Positions 52,960-64,000 of a stretch of 64,000 bases of DNA are shown in pieces. Positions within the stretch are counted from its first letter, which is position 1. Every line of letters begins with the position of its first letter. The notes beneath the pieces were generated by a model. It did no database searches. It had not been told where the DNA came from and saw only the letters and a program-made list of their open reading frames with translations. The DNA lies in assembly GCF_900142895.1 (NCBI RefSeq), contig NZ_LT670847.1:2170001-2234000 (forward strand), in the 5' to 3' direction. A program made the position numbers and the translations under genes. Source of the stretch: Vreelandella subglaciescola. GTDB taxonomy: Bacteria; Pseudomonadota; Gammaproteobacteria; Pseudomonadales; Halomonadaceae.

Positions 52960-55814
52960 GTCGCCGTCTTTTTTGTCGTGCGGGCGGCTTGCCGCTCGAG
53001 CATCGGTGCGAGGAAGCGGCCGGTGTGGGAGGCCTCCACCTTGGCCACCTGCTCGGGCGTGCCTTCAGCGATGATTTGGCCGCCGCCGGCGCCGCCTTCG
53101 GGGCCGAGATCAATCAGCCAGTCGGCGGTCTTGATCACGTCAAGGTTGTGCTCGATCACCAGCACGGTGTTGCCGTGGTCGCGCAGGCGGTGGAGCACTA
53201 CCAGCAGCTGGCGGATATCCTCGAAGTGCAGCCCGGTGGTGGGCTCGTCGAGGATGTACAAGGTTTGTCCAGTATCGCGCTTGGCCAGCTCACGGGCGAG
53301 CTTGACGCGCTGCGCCTCGCCGCCGGAAAGCGTGGTGGCGCTTTGCCCCAGCTTGACGTAGGAAAGCCCCACGTCGAGCAGCGTTTGCAGCCGCCGGGCA
53401 ATCGCCGGCACGGGGCTGAAAAATTCCAGCGCCTCTTCCACCGTCATCGCCAGCACCTGGTGAATGGTCTTGCCCTTGTAGTGAATATCCAGGGTTTCGC
53501 GGTTGTAGCGCTTGCCCCGGCAGACGTCGCAGGGCACGTAGATATCCGGCAGAAAATGCATTTCCACCTTGATCATGCCCTCGCCCTGGCAGGCCTCGCA
53601 GCGCCCACCCTTGACGTTGAAGGAAAAACGCCCGGGCTTGTAGCCCCGGGAACGCGCCTCTTGCGTGCCGGCAAACAGCTCGCGGATCGGCGTGAAAATA
53701 CCGGTATAGGTCGCCGGGTTGGAGCGCGGCGTGCGCCCGATAGGGCTCTGGTCAATGTCGATGACCTTGTCCAGCTGGTCGAGCCCGTGAAGCGCCGTGT
53801 ACGCCGCGGGCTTGAGCGTGGTGGCGCGGTTGAGGTCGCGCGCGGCGATCGGCATCAGGGTGCCGTTGATCAGCGTCGACTTGCCCGAGCCGGACACCCC
53901 GGTGACGCAGGTCAGGCAGCCCAGCGGCAGCGTCAGGGTGACGTCTTTCAGGTTGTTGCCGGTCGCCCCTTCGAGCACCAGCTGCTTTTCCGGATTGCCG
54001 GGAATGCGGTACGGCGGCACGGCAATTTCGCGCTCGCCGCGCAGGTACTGGCCGGTGAGCGAGTCGGGGGTGTTCATCACCTCCTCGGGGGTGCCCTGGG
54101 CGACGATTTCGCCGCCGTGAACGCCGGCGCCGGGGCCGATATCCAGCACGTGGTCGGCCGAGCGGATGGCGTCTTCGTCGTGTTCGACAACGATCACGGT
54201 GTTGCCCAGATCGCGCAGGCGCTCCAGCGTTTTCAGCAATCGGCCGTTGTCACGCTGGTGCAGGCCGATGGACGGCTCGTCGAGAACGTACATCACTCCG
54301 ACCAGCCCCGCGCCGATCTGGCTGGCCAACCGAATGCGCTGGGCTTCGCCGCCGGAGAGGGTGTCGGCGCTGCGCTCAAGGTTAAGGTAATCCAGCCCGA
54401 CGTTGACCAGAAACTCCAGCCGCGAGTGAATCTCGGTGACAATCTTTGAGGCAATTTCGCCGCGCCGGCCGGAAAGCTTCAGCTGGGCAAAATAGTCCCA
54501 GGCGTCGCCAATCGGCAGGCGCACCATGTCGGCGATGGTGTGATCGTCAACGAAGACGTTGCGCGATTCCTGACGCAGCCGCGAGCCGTGGCAGCGGGTG
54601 CAGGGCCTGACAGCCACGTAGCGGGCCAGATCATCGCGCACCATGCTGGATTCGGTTTCGTGGTAGCGGCGCTTGAGGTTGGGCAGCACGCCTTCGAAGG
54701 GGTGCTCGCGGGTGACCTTGCGCCCGCGGTCGCTGACGTAGGCAAACGGCACGGCGTCATCGCCGGTGCCGTTGAGGATAATCTCGCGCTCGTTCGAGCC
54801 AAGCTCCTGCCACGGCGTTTCCAGGGCAAAGTTGTAATAGCCGGCCAGCGCCTGAAGCTGGGTGAAATAGTAGATATTGCGTCGGTCCCAGCCCTTGATC
54901 ACGCCTTCGGCGAGTGACAGCTCGGGATGACTGATGAGCTTGTCGGGATCAAAATACTGCTGCATGCCCAGCCCGTCGCAGCCCGTGCAGGCGCCGGCAG
55001 GGTTGTTGAACGAGAACATCCGTGGCTCGAGCTCGGCCAGCGAATAGCCGCACACCGGGCAGGCAAAGCGCGAAGAAAACGCCAGATCTTCCTGCCCGCC
55101 GTCCATGTAGTGGATCATCGCCGTGCCGTCGGCCAGCGTCAGCGCGGTCTCGAACGATTCGGCCAGCCGCTGGGCAATGTCGTCGCGTACCTTGAAGCGG
55201 TCGACCACGACGCTGATGTCGTGCTTTTTGCGCTTGTCCAGCGGGGCAATGTCGTCAAGTTCCAGCACCTGGCCGTCGATCAGTACGCGCACAAAGCCCT
55301 GAGCGCGCAGCTCGGCGAGCAGCTGCAGATGCTCGCCCTTGCGGCCCTTGACCACCGGCGCGAGTAGCATCAGCTTGGTGCCGGCGTCGAGGTTCATCAC
55401 CTGATCGACCATCTGCGAGACGGTCTGCGCTTCGAGGTCTTCGCCGTGCTCGGGGCAGCGTGGCGTACCCGCGCGGGCAAACAGCAGGCGCAAATAGTCG
55501 TAGATTTCGGTGATGGTGCCCACGGTGGAGCGCGGGTTGTGCGAGGTGGATTTTTGCTCGATGGAAATAGCCGGCGAGAGCCCTTCGATGTGATCCACGT
55601 CGGGCTTTTCCATCATCGACAGAAACTGGCGCGCGTAGGTCGACAGCGACTCCACGTAGCGCCGCTGGCCTTCGGCATAGAGCGTATCAAAGGCCAGCGA
55701 CGATTTGCCCGAGCCGGAAAGCCCGGTGATCACGATCAGCTTGTTGCGGGGCAGCGTTACATCAATCTGCTTGAGGTTGTGGGTACGAGCGCCCCTGACC
55801 AGAATGCTTTCCAT
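52950..55814 (-). CDS. uvrA: UvrA, excinuclease ABC subunit A
   Basis: UvrA recognises DNA damage with UvrB in nucleotide excision repair. The ATG at 55814 ([20 protein letters not shown]) with GAGGT upstream is chosen over a start 20 codons earlier. The product has 954 residues with two ABC ATPase units: Walker [21 protein letters not shown] and [15 protein letters not shown], signatures [16 protein letters not shown] and [16 protein letters not shown], and two zinc modules (CPVC with CTGC, CEAC with CDVC). It has a Lys/Thr-rich tail. No clear LexA box was found upstream, though uvrA is SOS-controlled in enterics. Confidence 0.98.
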   Translation of the reverse strand: MESILVRGARTHNLKQIDVTLPRNKLIVITGLSGSGKSSLAFDTLYAEGQRRYVESLSTYARQFLSMMEKPDVDHIEGLSPAISIEQKSTSHNPRSTVGTITEIYDYLRLLFARAGTPRCPEHGEDLEAQTVSQMVDQVMNLDAGTKLMLLAPVVKGRKGEHLQLLAELRAQGFVRVLIDGQVLELDDIAPLDKRKKHDISVVVDRFKVRDDIAQRLAESFETALTLADGTAMIHYMDGGQEDLAFSSRFACPVCGYSLAELEPRMFSFNNPAGACTGCDGLGMQQYFDPDKLISHPELSLAEGVIKGWDRRNIYYFTQLQALAGYYNFALETPWQELGSNEREIILNGTGDDAVPFAYVSDRGRKVTREHPFEGVLPNLKRRYHETESSMVRDDLARYVAVRPCTRCHGSRLRQESRNVFVDDHTIADMVRLPIGDAWDYFAQLKLSGRRGEIASKIVTEIHSRLEFLVNVGLDYLNLERSADTLSGGEAQRIRLASQIGAGLVGVMYVLDEPSIGLHQRDNGRLLKTLERLRDLGNTVIVVEHDEDAIRSADHVLDIGPGAGVHGGEIVAQGTPEEVMNTPDSLTGQYLRGEREIAVPPYRIPGNPEKQLVLEGATGNNLKDVTLTLPLGCLTCVTGVSGSGKSTLINGTLMPIAARDLNRATTLKPAAYTALHGLDQLDKVIDIDQSPIGRTPRSNPATYTGIFTPIRELFAGTQEARSRGYKPGRFSFNVKGGRCEACQGEGMIKVEMHFLPDIYVPCDVCRGKRYNRETLDIHYKGKTIHQVLAMTVEEALEFFSPVPAIARRLQTLLDVGLSYVKLGQSATTLSGGEAQRVKLARELAKRDTGQTLYILDEPTTGLHFEDIRQLLVVLHRLRDHGNTVLVIEHNLDVIKTADWLIDLGPEGGAGGGQIIAEGTPEQVAKVEASHTGRFLAPMLERQAARTTKKTATKK

Positions 55815-55844
55815 CAATACCTCATAACGCGCGGCAAAAGAGCG

Positions 55845-55874
55845 AGTATACGGTTTGCCAAGGCGTTGGGGCAA
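55845..55874 (-). promoter_or_regulatory. Possible promoter for uvrA
   Basis: On the - strand TTGCCC (55874-55869) and TATACT (55850-55845) are separated by 18 bases, about 30 bases upstream of the uvrA start. This is a plausible sigma-70 site. No inverted CTG/CAG LexA-type element overlaps it. Confidence 0.4.
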
Positions 55875-56013
55875 AGCACATTGGCCTGTGCGGCGTATCG
55901 GCGTTTTCAGCGGCGGCGAAGCGCGCTAGAATGGAACGCTTTTCCTCTTTTTGCGCGCGGCGCGGTGGTACTGCCACTGGCGCACGCGTCTGATTCATCA
56001 ACGTCGAGGCACT

Positions 56014-57399
56014 ATGGCCAAGGTTTCTGCACTGCTGCTGCCCTCTGAGCGCCGCGCGATCAGCGGTTTGGCGGGGCTTTATGCCTCGCGCATGCTCGGG
56101 CTTTTCATGGTGTTGCCGGTGCTGGCGCTGTATGCCGACGGGCTGGCCGGAGCGACGCCGCTGCTGGTGGGTCTGGCGCTAGGCATTTACGGGCTGACCC
56201 AGGCCTGCCTGCAGATCCCTTTCGGGCTGATGTCGGATCGCTTCGGGCGCAAACGCATCATTGCTATCGGCCTGGTGCTGTTTGCGCTGGGCAGCACGGT
56301 GGCGGCGCTGTCCGACTCGATTGTCGGGATTATTGCCGGGCGCGCGCTGCAGGGCAGCGGGGCGGTGGCAGCGGCCATCATGGCGCTGCTGGCCGACCAG
56401 ACCCGCGAGCAGGTGCGCACCGCCGCGATGGCCACTATCGGGCTGTCCATCGGCGTGGCCTTTGCCGTGGCCATGGCGTTGGGGCCCTGGCTTGCCGCCG
56501 AGGCCGGGCTTTCCAGCGTGTTCTGGTTTACCACCGGCCTGACCGGTGTGGGGCTGATCGTGCTGTGGCGCTGGGTGCCGGCCGCGCCGCGCCGTGTGAA
56601 ACACCAGGACGTGGGCATGGACCGCCGCCAGCTGCGCAGCGTGATTACCCGGCCTGATCTGTGGCGCATTGATATCTCGATCTTCGCGCTGCACCTGGTG
56701 CTGATGGCAAGCTTCGTCGCGGTACCGCTGCGGCTGGTGGATGCGGGCATCGAGGCATCCTGGCATGGGCTGGCATATCTGGCGATCATGGGCGGGGCCT
56801 TTGTGCTGATGGTGCCGCTGGTGATCGTGGCGGAAAAAAAGCACTGCATAAAGCCGATCTGCCTGCTGGCGATCGGTACGATCACGCTAAGTCTGGCGGG
56901 GCTGGGGCTGCCGCTGTCTCACGGGACGGGGCTGTTTGTGCTGCTGCTGGCGTTTTTCACCGGCTTTAACCTGCTGGAGGCCACGCTGCCGTCAATGCTC
57001 AGCAAGCTGGCGCCGGCGGGCGCGAAGGGTACCGCCATGGGCGTGTATTCTACCGGGCAGTTTCTGGGCGCGTTTCTGGGCGGTACCCTGGGCGGCTGGC
57101 TATCTCACGCGTTCGGGTTGGATGCGGTGTTTCTGGGCTGCGCGGCGCTGGCGCTGGTCTGGTGGGTTATCATGTGGTCGATGCCCAATCCGCCACCGCT
57201 ATCCAGCGAAATCGTGTCGCTTGACGCGGCCCACGGTGATGCGCTGGATACGCTGCTTGAGCGACTGGCCGAGGTGGCCGGGGTGGAAGACGTGATGCTG
57301 GCCTCCGAAGAGCGTCTGGCCTATCTCAAGGTCAACCGCCAGCAGCTCGACGAAGCGGCGCTGTCACGCCTTTTGACGCCGCCGGAAAAACATTCGTGA
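56014..57399 (+). CDS. MFS transporter, YajR-like with C-terminal domain
   Basis: The 461-residue product is a 12-helix major facilitator carrier. The ATG at 56014 (MAKVSALLLPSERRAISGLA) has GAGG upstream. Family motif A-like sequence FGLMSDRFGRKRIIAIGLVL follows helix 2. The last 65 residues (DALDTLLERLAEVAGVEDVM, then LAYLKVNRQQLDEAALSRLL) form a soluble ferredoxin-like domain as in E. coli YajR. The substrate is unknown. It is divergent from uvrA and followed by ssb, a common order in gammaproteobacteria. Confidence 0.9.
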   Translation: MAKVSALLLPSERRAISGLAGLYASRMLGLFMVLPVLALYADGLAGATPLLVGLALGIYGLTQACLQIPFGLMSDRFGRKRIIAIGLVLFALGSTVAALSDSIVGIIAGRALQGSGAVAAAIMALLADQTREQVRTAAMATIGLSIGVAFAVAMALGPWLAAEAGLSSVFWFTTGLTGVGLIVLWRWVPAAPRRVKHQDVGMDRRQLRSVITRPDLWRIDISIFALHLVLMASFVAVPLRLVDAGIEASWHGLAYLAIMGGAFVLMVPLVIVAEKKHCIKPICLLAIGTITLSLAGLGLPLSHGTGLFVLLLAFFTGFNLLEATLPSMLSKLAPAGAKGTAMGVYSTGQFLGAFLGGTLGGWLSHAFGLDAVFLGCAALALVWWVIMWSMPNPPPLSSEIVSLDAAHGDALDTLLERLAEVAGVEDVMLASEERLAYLKVNRQQLDEAALSRLLTPPEKHS

Positions 57400-57454
57400 T
57401 GCGTCCCGGTAACGCCGGTGCGTCACCCTTACATGACTCGTCAAGGAGCACCTG

Positions 57455-58066
<612 letters not shown>

Positions 58067-58095
58067 CAAAGACTTGGGTATCGTGTTTTAGATCA

Positions 58096-58123
58096 AAAAA
58101 AGCCCCGCTTTGCGGGGCTTTTT
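58096..58123. terminator. Bidirectional terminator between ssb and the phosphodiesterase gene
   Basis: AAAAAGCCCCGC, loop TTT and GCGGGGCTTTTT form a strong stem with A/T-runs on both sides. It can serve ssb (+) and the convergent gene on the - strand. Confidence 0.93.
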
Positions 58124-58138
58124 GGTGGGTGCGAAAAA

Positions 58139-60202
58139 TCATGTTGCGCGCGTTGATGGCGATTTGAGGTAGCGGATAAAAGCGTCAATATCCATCGGCT
58201 TGGCGTACAAATAGCCCTGCCCCAGCGTGGCCTCGTGCTGTTGCATCAGCGCTTCCTGCGCGGGGGTTTCAATGCCTTCAATCACGGTGCGGCAGCCAAG
58301 CTCGCGGGCCAGCGTCAACACGGCGCGGCAAACCCGCAGGCTGTTGGCGTCTTCCGGCAGGTCCTTGACGAACTGGCGGTCGATCTTGAGAAAGTCAAAG
58401 CCGATAAACAGCAGGTATTCGATAGAGGCGTAGCCGGTGCCAAAATCGTCCAGCGAGAAACTGATGCCGAGATCGCGTAGCCGGCGGTGATTGTCCTTGA
58501 AGGCGTGATTATTGATGAGCTGGGTGGCTTCGGTGATTTCCAGGTCCAACCTGCCGGCGGGAAAGTGATGGTGCTGCAACAGTTGTTCCAGCCGCTGGCT
58601 GAAGTCGGGCTCGACAAGCTGCTGCGGCGAGATATTGATGCCCAGCCGGAAATCATCGTCAAGGGCGGGCAGCAGCGGGGCAAAGTCGGTCAGCGCCCGG
58701 CAGATGATTTCCAACCCAAGGGGGATGATAAGCCCGGTCGCTTCGGCTTCCTGCAGCAACTCGTAAGGGGCGGAGAGCTCGCCCCGGTTCAGGCGGAACA
58801 ACGCTTCGCAGCCTTTGAGCGAGCCATCCTTCAAGCACACCTTGGGCTGGTAGGCGAGAGCAAAATTGCCGTCGGCAAGGCGTTCTTTCAGCAACAGCAG
58901 CGCCGCAACCTTGCGTTTTTGCCGATCGCCGGCCTCGGGGGAATAGGTGCGCAGGCACTGTTGCCCGGCGTGCTTGGCATTGGCAAGGCCGATGTGGGCA
59001 GCATGCAGCAGGGATTCCGGCGTGGCGGCATGCTCAGGTGCCAGCGCCATGCCGGCGGATAGCGTCAGCTCGATGGACGAGCAGCTTTTTTCGGCCTCAA
59101 GCGTGGTTTCGACGCGCAGCGTACCCGACAGCCGCGCTGCCAGGTTCTCCATATCGCGGCTGCGAAAACACATGGCGAAGATGTCGGCCTGCAGGCGATA
59201 CAGCGGCGCGCCGTCATTGAACGCATGGCGCAGGCGGGCGGAGACTTCTTTCAAGGCGGCATCGCCAATGTCCTGGCCGTAGCGGTCGTTGACGCGGGAA
59301 AAGCCGTCGATATCCCAGATGACCAACGCCAGCTGGCCGCTACTCGATTCCAGCCCGGCCAATGCCGTGGCGAGGCGCTGAACCAGTTCGCGGCGGTTGT
59401 AGTCCTGGGTCAGCGGATCGAGCCGGGTTTGCTCGTCCAGCACGCGGTTGGCCTCGGTCAGCTCGTTCAAATAGCGCTCGCCACGGCTGGCGTGCTCGTT
59501 GTAGTGACGCACGAGCTGCTGGAGCTCGAACCCGGAGACGTCGAGATCAAGGGTGGCGAACGGCTGCCCGCGCCGCGCGTGCCGGCGAATGGTCTGGGTA
59601 ATGGCTTGCAATGGGCGCCCCACCGAGGCGTAAAACACTGCGGCGACGAGAATGCCCAGCACCAGCGCCTGAATGCAGGTTAGCCAGAAGGTATTGAATA
59701 GCGCCGCGGTGGCCTTGTTGATCATGTGATCGAGATCAAAGTCGGCCTGCAGGCGGCCGACGTAGACCCCTTTCCGGGTGTTAAACGGCGAGGTGTAAAA
59801 CAGGCGCTCGTCGCGCTTGGCCGGCAGGGCGCTAAAAAAGGCGCGCCTGATCAACGGCGTCAGAAACGCCGGTTCGGCCGGCTCGTGCCTGACGTGGCCG
59901 AATTTTTGTCCCTGATCGCTGATCAGGTCAATACGGCGGTAGGCCGGATCCTGCTGAAAGCTTTGCAGCAGGGCACGAACCGTTTCCGTATCAAGGTGAT
60001 ACAGCGCGAAGCGGGCCGGCTCCTGAATGAAATCAAGACGCTGATTGGCGATCTGATACTGTTCGTGGACTTCGTCGCGCATGTTGCCAAAGCCCAGCAG
60101 GCCGCCAAACACCAGGCCGCTGACGACCGTGAGCATAACCACCAAAAAGGTGAAGCGCGCGGTAAGCGAGCGGGTCTCCCGCCGATGTTCAGCGCGCTTC
60201 AT
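58139..60202 (-). CDS. Membrane c-di-GMP phosphodiesterase (degenerate GGDEF plus EAL)
   Basis: The 687-residue product has TM1 at about 17-38, a periplasmic sensor of about 130 residues, TM2 at about 171-193, a HAMP-like linker, GGDEF domain at about 255-415 and EAL domain at about 425-680. The GGDEF signature is replaced by LQADIF, so cyclase activity is unlikely. The EAL domain keeps EALFR, NIS, EITEA, LDDFGTGYAS, KIDRQF, EGIET and GQGYLYAKP, so c-di-GMP hydrolysis is likely. Its ATG overlaps the stop of an upstream periplasmic binding protein gene, which suggests one sensing unit. Confidence 0.92.
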   Translation of the reverse strand: MKRAEHRRETRSLTARFTFLVVMLTVVSGLVFGGLLGFGNMRDEVHEQYQIANQRLDFIQEPARFALYHLDTETVRALLQSFQQDPAYRRIDLISDQGQKFGHVRHEPAEPAFLTPLIRRAFFSALPAKRDERLFYTSPFNTRKGVYVGRLQADFDLDHMINKATAALFNTFWLTCIQALVLGILVAAVFYASVGRPLQAITQTIRRHARRGQPFATLDLDVSGFELQQLVRHYNEHASRGERYLNELTEANRVLDEQTRLDPLTQDYNRRELVQRLATALAGLESSSGQLALVIWDIDGFSRVNDRYGQDIGDAALKEVSARLRHAFNDGAPLYRLQADIFAMCFRSRDMENLAARLSGTLRVETTLEAEKSCSSIELTLSAGMALAPEHAATPESLLHAAHIGLANAKHAGQQCLRTYSPEAGDRQKRKVAALLLLKERLADGNFALAYQPKVCLKDGSLKGCEALFRLNRGELSAPYELLQEAEATGLIIPLGLEIICRALTDFAPLLPALDDDFRLGINISPQQLVEPDFSQRLEQLLQHHHFPAGRLDLEITEATQLINNHAFKDNHRRLRDLGISFSLDDFGTGYASIEYLLFIGFDFLKIDRQFVKDLPEDANSLRVCRAVLTLARELGCRTVIEGIETPAQEALMQQHEATLGQGYLYAKPMDIDAFIRYLKSPSTRAT

Positions 60203-60936
60203 GAAGCGTCCCGTGGCGGCGTGGCCAGCCGTTCAATACCGTGGTTGATAAAGCGCAGCAGCTGTTTGGCATTGGGCATATTGCGCGACACCATGATGTA
60301 GTAGCGCTCAAGGCTGGCGTGAGGAATCGCGCGCAGTTCCAGCGCCGCCGGCGAGGGAATCCGACCGTGTTCCCGAAGCCCCTGAATAATCTCGGAACGG
60401 GAGAGGGCGATATCGCAGCGTCCGGCAATCAGTTTGTCAATCAGCTGTGAGAGATCTTTGGCGCCCCGGTCTATGCCTTTGCCGGAAAGGTTAAACCCGA
60501 CGTAGTTGAAGCCGGCGACGCCGCACACGCGATAACGATAGAGGTCTGTGGGGCGCGTGATTTCAGGGGCTTTCTTGTCGGCGCTGGCCATATAGAGGTA
60601 CGCCGGAGTGTGGGAATAGTAGCTGTTACTGAAGTAATAATGTTTGGCTCGGGCGACGCTGTAAGTTGCGCTTAACACGGCCTGATGTTGCTTGCCTGAC
60701 TGGGTACTTTGCAGGCAGCGCCGCCAAGGGATGGCGTCGAGCCGATAGCGCCAGGGGCTATCGGCAAACAAGCGGTCAAGCACGTCAATATCACGGCCTT
60801 GCCACTCACCGTCGCGCACATAAAAACGTGGCGGCCGGTCTTCGTTATCATGACAAAAGGTGATCTGGGTCGTATTGCTGCCAAACGTCTGCGACGCGGT
60901 TAGTGCGAGCAGGGCGGCGATAAGCCAACGGCGCAT
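60199..60936 (-). CDS. Periplasmic solute-binding protein (SBP family 3-like)
   Basis: The 245-residue product has a signal peptide (MRRWLIAALLALTASQTFGS) and a two-lobed binding fold of the amino-acid type (WQGRDIDVLDRLFADSPWRY, PWRRCLQSTQSGKQHQAVLS, DLSQLIDKLIAGRCDIALSR). The ATG at 60936 has AGGAG 8-12 bases upstream. No ABC permease or ATPase genes are near. Its stop overlaps the c-di-GMP phosphodiesterase start (ATGA), so it probably feeds ligand information to that sensor and is not a transporter part. The ligand is unknown. Confidence 0.85.
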   Translation of the reverse strand: MRRWLIAALLALTASQTFGSNTTQITFCHDNEDRPPRFYVRDGEWQGRDIDVLDRLFADSPWRYRLDAIPWRRCLQSTQSGKQHQAVLSATYSVARAKHYYFSNSYYSHTPAYLYMASADKKAPEITRPTDLYRYRVCGVAGFNYVGFNLSGKGIDRGAKDLSQLIDKLIAGRCDIALSRSEIIQGLREHGRIPSPAALELRAIPHASLERYYIMVSRNMPNAKQLLRFINHGIERLATPPRDAS

Positions 60937-61030
60937 CCTTGTCTCCTGCGGTGCAAACACGCACTGCGACTATAGCGCATCCTGCCCCTGTCACGCACGT
61001 TCTCTGCGCTGCTGATCCTTGGCCAAGGTC

Positions 61031-61804
61031 TTAGTCCAGCGTTTGCACGCCACCGCCGTTGACGAACAGCACCTGCCCGCTGACCCAGCGGGAAATGGGC
61101 GCGGCAAAGTAGAGCACCGCACCGGCGATATCGTCGGGTTCGCCCAGCCGCTCAAGCGGGGTATGCGTGAGCATGGCCTTTTCGATATCCGGCGTGAGAA
61201 CCGAAGCCAGCGCATCGGTGCGCACCGCGCCGGGGCCCACCGCGTTGACGCGGATCTCGGGGCCGTAGTCGTGGGCGAGATTCGCCGTCATGTGGTTGAT
61301 CGCCGCTTTGGACGAGGCGTAGGCGCTGATCGCCGGACTCTTGTTGACCGAGCTCATGGAGGACATGTTGACGATGGAGCCGTCGCCCGCGGCGCGCATG
61401 TGTGGCGCGCACAGTTGGCACAGCCGCCAGATGCTGAACACGTTGAGCTCAAACACGCTGGCAAAGCGCTCAACGTCGATATCGTCGGGGCTTTCTTTGC
61501 CCGCGCCGCCGCCGCCGGCGTTATTGACCAGAATATGGAGGCCGCCAAAGGCCTCGAGGGTCTTGTCGATCAGCGCGCGCCGGTCGTCATCGTCGGTGAC
61601 GTTGCAGGTAACCGCCAGCGCGTGGCCGCCCCGGGCTTCAATTTCATCGGCCACGCGGCGGGCGTTTTCCATCTTCAGGTCGGCAATCACGACGCTGGCG
61701 CCGTGGTCGGCCAGCATCAAACTGCTGGCGCGGCCGATACCGTTGCCGCCGCCGGTGACGATGGCAACCTTGTGGTTCAAATTCAGCAGATTAGCAGCGC
61801 TCAT
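61031..61804 (-). CDS. Short-chain dehydrogenase/reductase
   Basis: The 257-residue product is a classical SDR with Rossmann motif VTGGGNGIGRASSLML, NNAGGGG after strand 4, catalytic Ser in MSSMSSVNK and the YASSK motif (Tyr and Lys), then GPGAVRTDAL. It resembles glucose 1-dehydrogenase or 7-alpha-hydroxysteroid dehydrogenase-type enzymes, but the substrate cannot be told. It stands alone on the - strand, without a clear operon partner. Confidence 0.92.
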   Translation of the reverse strand: MSAANLLNLNHKVAIVTGGGNGIGRASSLMLADHGASVVIADLKMENARRVADEIEARGGHALAVTCNVTDDDDRRALIDKTLEAFGGLHILVNNAGGGGAGKESPDDIDVERFASVFELNVFSIWRLCQLCAPHMRAAGDGSIVNMSSMSSVNKSPAISAYASSKAAINHMTANLAHDYGPEIRVNAVGPGAVRTDALASVLTPDIEKAMLTHTPLERLGEPDDIAGAVLYFAAPISRWVSGQVLFVNGGGVQTLD

Positions 61805-61884
61805 GGGCGGCTCCCTGGGGCGAGTAGATAATAGGGGTGGAAAGAGCCGTAAAACGGCGGATGGCGTCTAGTGGCGAATGGCGA

Positions 61885-62358
61885 CTAGTACAGGTGCACG
61901 GCCTCAAAGTGGGCAAGCGGCGCGTTGTTCTCACCGCTTAGCGTCAGCGTCTCGCCGTCGATGTCCCAGCCGCTGGCCTGATTGAGGGCATTGAGAAACG
62001 CGCGCTCCGACCCTTGGCTGTCCGGGCAGGCCATCATGGTGGTGGCGACTTGTTTAAAAGCGATCTGCTCGCCGTTCATGGTGTAGCTTCCCATCAGCTG
62101 GTTGCAGCCGGTGGCACCGGCCACGCGGTGTTCCTCTTCATGCAGGACAAAATGCGCTTCGCGCTCGTTGTCCTGTGTGGCGGCCACGGTGCCCTGTTCA
62201 AGCGTTGTGAGCTTCCAGTAGGTGTTGGCAAGCGTGACATCCGGCGTGGCGGTATCGTCGGCGGGTGATGAATTGCCGGTGGAAGCGGCGCAGCCGGCCA
62301 AGGTAAGGGCAAGCCCAAGGCCCAGGGTGTAGCCCAGCGGTTTGATCATTGATGTCAT
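61885..62358 (-). CDS. META domain lipoprotein
   Basis: The 157-residue product has a lipoprotein signal peptide (LGYTLGLGLALTLAGCAAST) with lipobox LAGC, then a META/HslJ domain (LANTYWKLTTLEQGTVAATQ, CNQLMGSYTMNGEQIAFKQV, MMACP). HslJ relatives are linked to stress or novobiocin resistance in E. coli; the role here is unknown. The ATG at 62358 has AAGGAT 6-11 bases upstream. It is divergent from thiC. Confidence 0.88.
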   Translation of the reverse strand: MTSMIKPLGYTLGLGLALTLAGCAASTGNSSPADDTATPDVTLANTYWKLTTLEQGTVAATQDNEREAHFVLHEEEHRVAGATGCNQLMGSYTMNGEQIAFKQVATTMMACPDSQGSERAFLNALNQASGWDIDGETLTLSGENNAPLAHFEAVHLY

Positions 62359-62511
62359 GGTGATCCTTATTGTCGTATAGGGTCGATTAGATTAAGTAAG
62401 TTGCCCTTTATTAGAGCTTTTTTGCGGCCCAAGTTCAAAATATGGCGATAAGAATAGCCAGAAAAGTTATTTTGCCTGCTTGTCCGCTGTTTACTTTTTT
62501 GTCACAGAAAG

Positions 62512-62541
62512 TTGCCAGCGCTGCTGGCTCTGGCTTAGAGT
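62512..62541 (+). promoter_or_regulatory. Probable promoter for thiC
   Basis: TTGCCA at 62512-62517 and TAGAGT at 62536-62541 are 18 bases apart. Transcription would begin near 62548, just before the TPP aptamer. The rest of the 62359-62511 stretch is AT-rich and holds nothing else I can name. Confidence 0.5.
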
Positions 62542-62551
62542 AGCGGCTCTC

Positions 62552-64000
<1,449 letters not shown>

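Noticed and set aside
52989..54449. Plus-strand open frame opposite uvrA
   Set aside because: It is an antisense shadow; UvrA motifs on the minus strand are complete.
55815..56013. Search for a LexA box between uvrA and the MFS gene
   Set aside because: No CTGT-N8-ACAG-like palindrome was found, so SOS control is not claimed.

Overview
The window is GC-rich gammaproteobacterial chromosome, most like Halomonas or a close relative (Halomonadaceae). This assignment is an inference from codon use, an FlhDC-controlled flagellar island, a split class II ribonucleotide reductase (nrdJ/nrdJb) and the uvrA-MFS-ssb order. No rRNA, tRNA, CRISPR array, prophage or insertion sequence was seen. The one selfish element is an intein inside nrdJ.

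Positions 1-43573 are an almost unbroken flagellar and chemotaxis island. The + strand opens with the 3' end of flgH, then flgI, flgJ, flgK and flgL, with a sigma-28 promoter before flgK. On the - strand lies the fliFGHIJKLMNOPQR block (basal body, C-ring, ATPase, export gate); fliE diverges from fliF. Next come flaG (-), a PilZ plus HD-GYP-like c-di-GMP protein, fliS, fliT, a second FliK-like gene, a small FlhB C-domain gene, and flhDC. Then follows motAB-cheAW-MCP-cheR-cheB-MCP-cheYZ-flhBA, in enteric-like order. It continues with flhF, an odd small gene where flhG would be expected, flhE, fliA and a second stator pair (motC/motD type). Flagellin (fliC) and cap (fliD) genes are absent and must lie elsewhere. 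Three good sigma-28 promoter matches (before flgK, fliS and motA) fit an FlhDC to FliA cascade.

Positions 43541-64000 are housekeeping and accessory genes: a secreted unknown, nrdJ with its intein plus nrdJb behind a candidate NrdR box pair, a DUF481 outer-membrane protein, a LysR regulator divergent from an NADPH oxidoreductase, an Old Yellow Enzyme, uvrA, a YajR-like MFS carrier, ssb, a two-gene periplasmic-binding-protein/c-di-GMP phosphodiesterase unit, an SDR, a META-domain lipoprotein, and the 5' part of thiC behind a TPP riboswitch.

The observations most worth checking are: an intein that uses the catalytic radical cysteine of NrdJ as its +1 residue and has an unusual C-terminal splice block; CheA with a tandem duplication of its P2 domain; FlhF with a C-terminal extension of about 350 residues next to a P-loop-less protein in the flhG position; a FliK-like/FlhB-tail gene pair; a YcgR-type PilZ protein fused to a degenerate HD-GYP domain; and a TPP riboswitch with an inserted stem plus an SD-masking hairpin.
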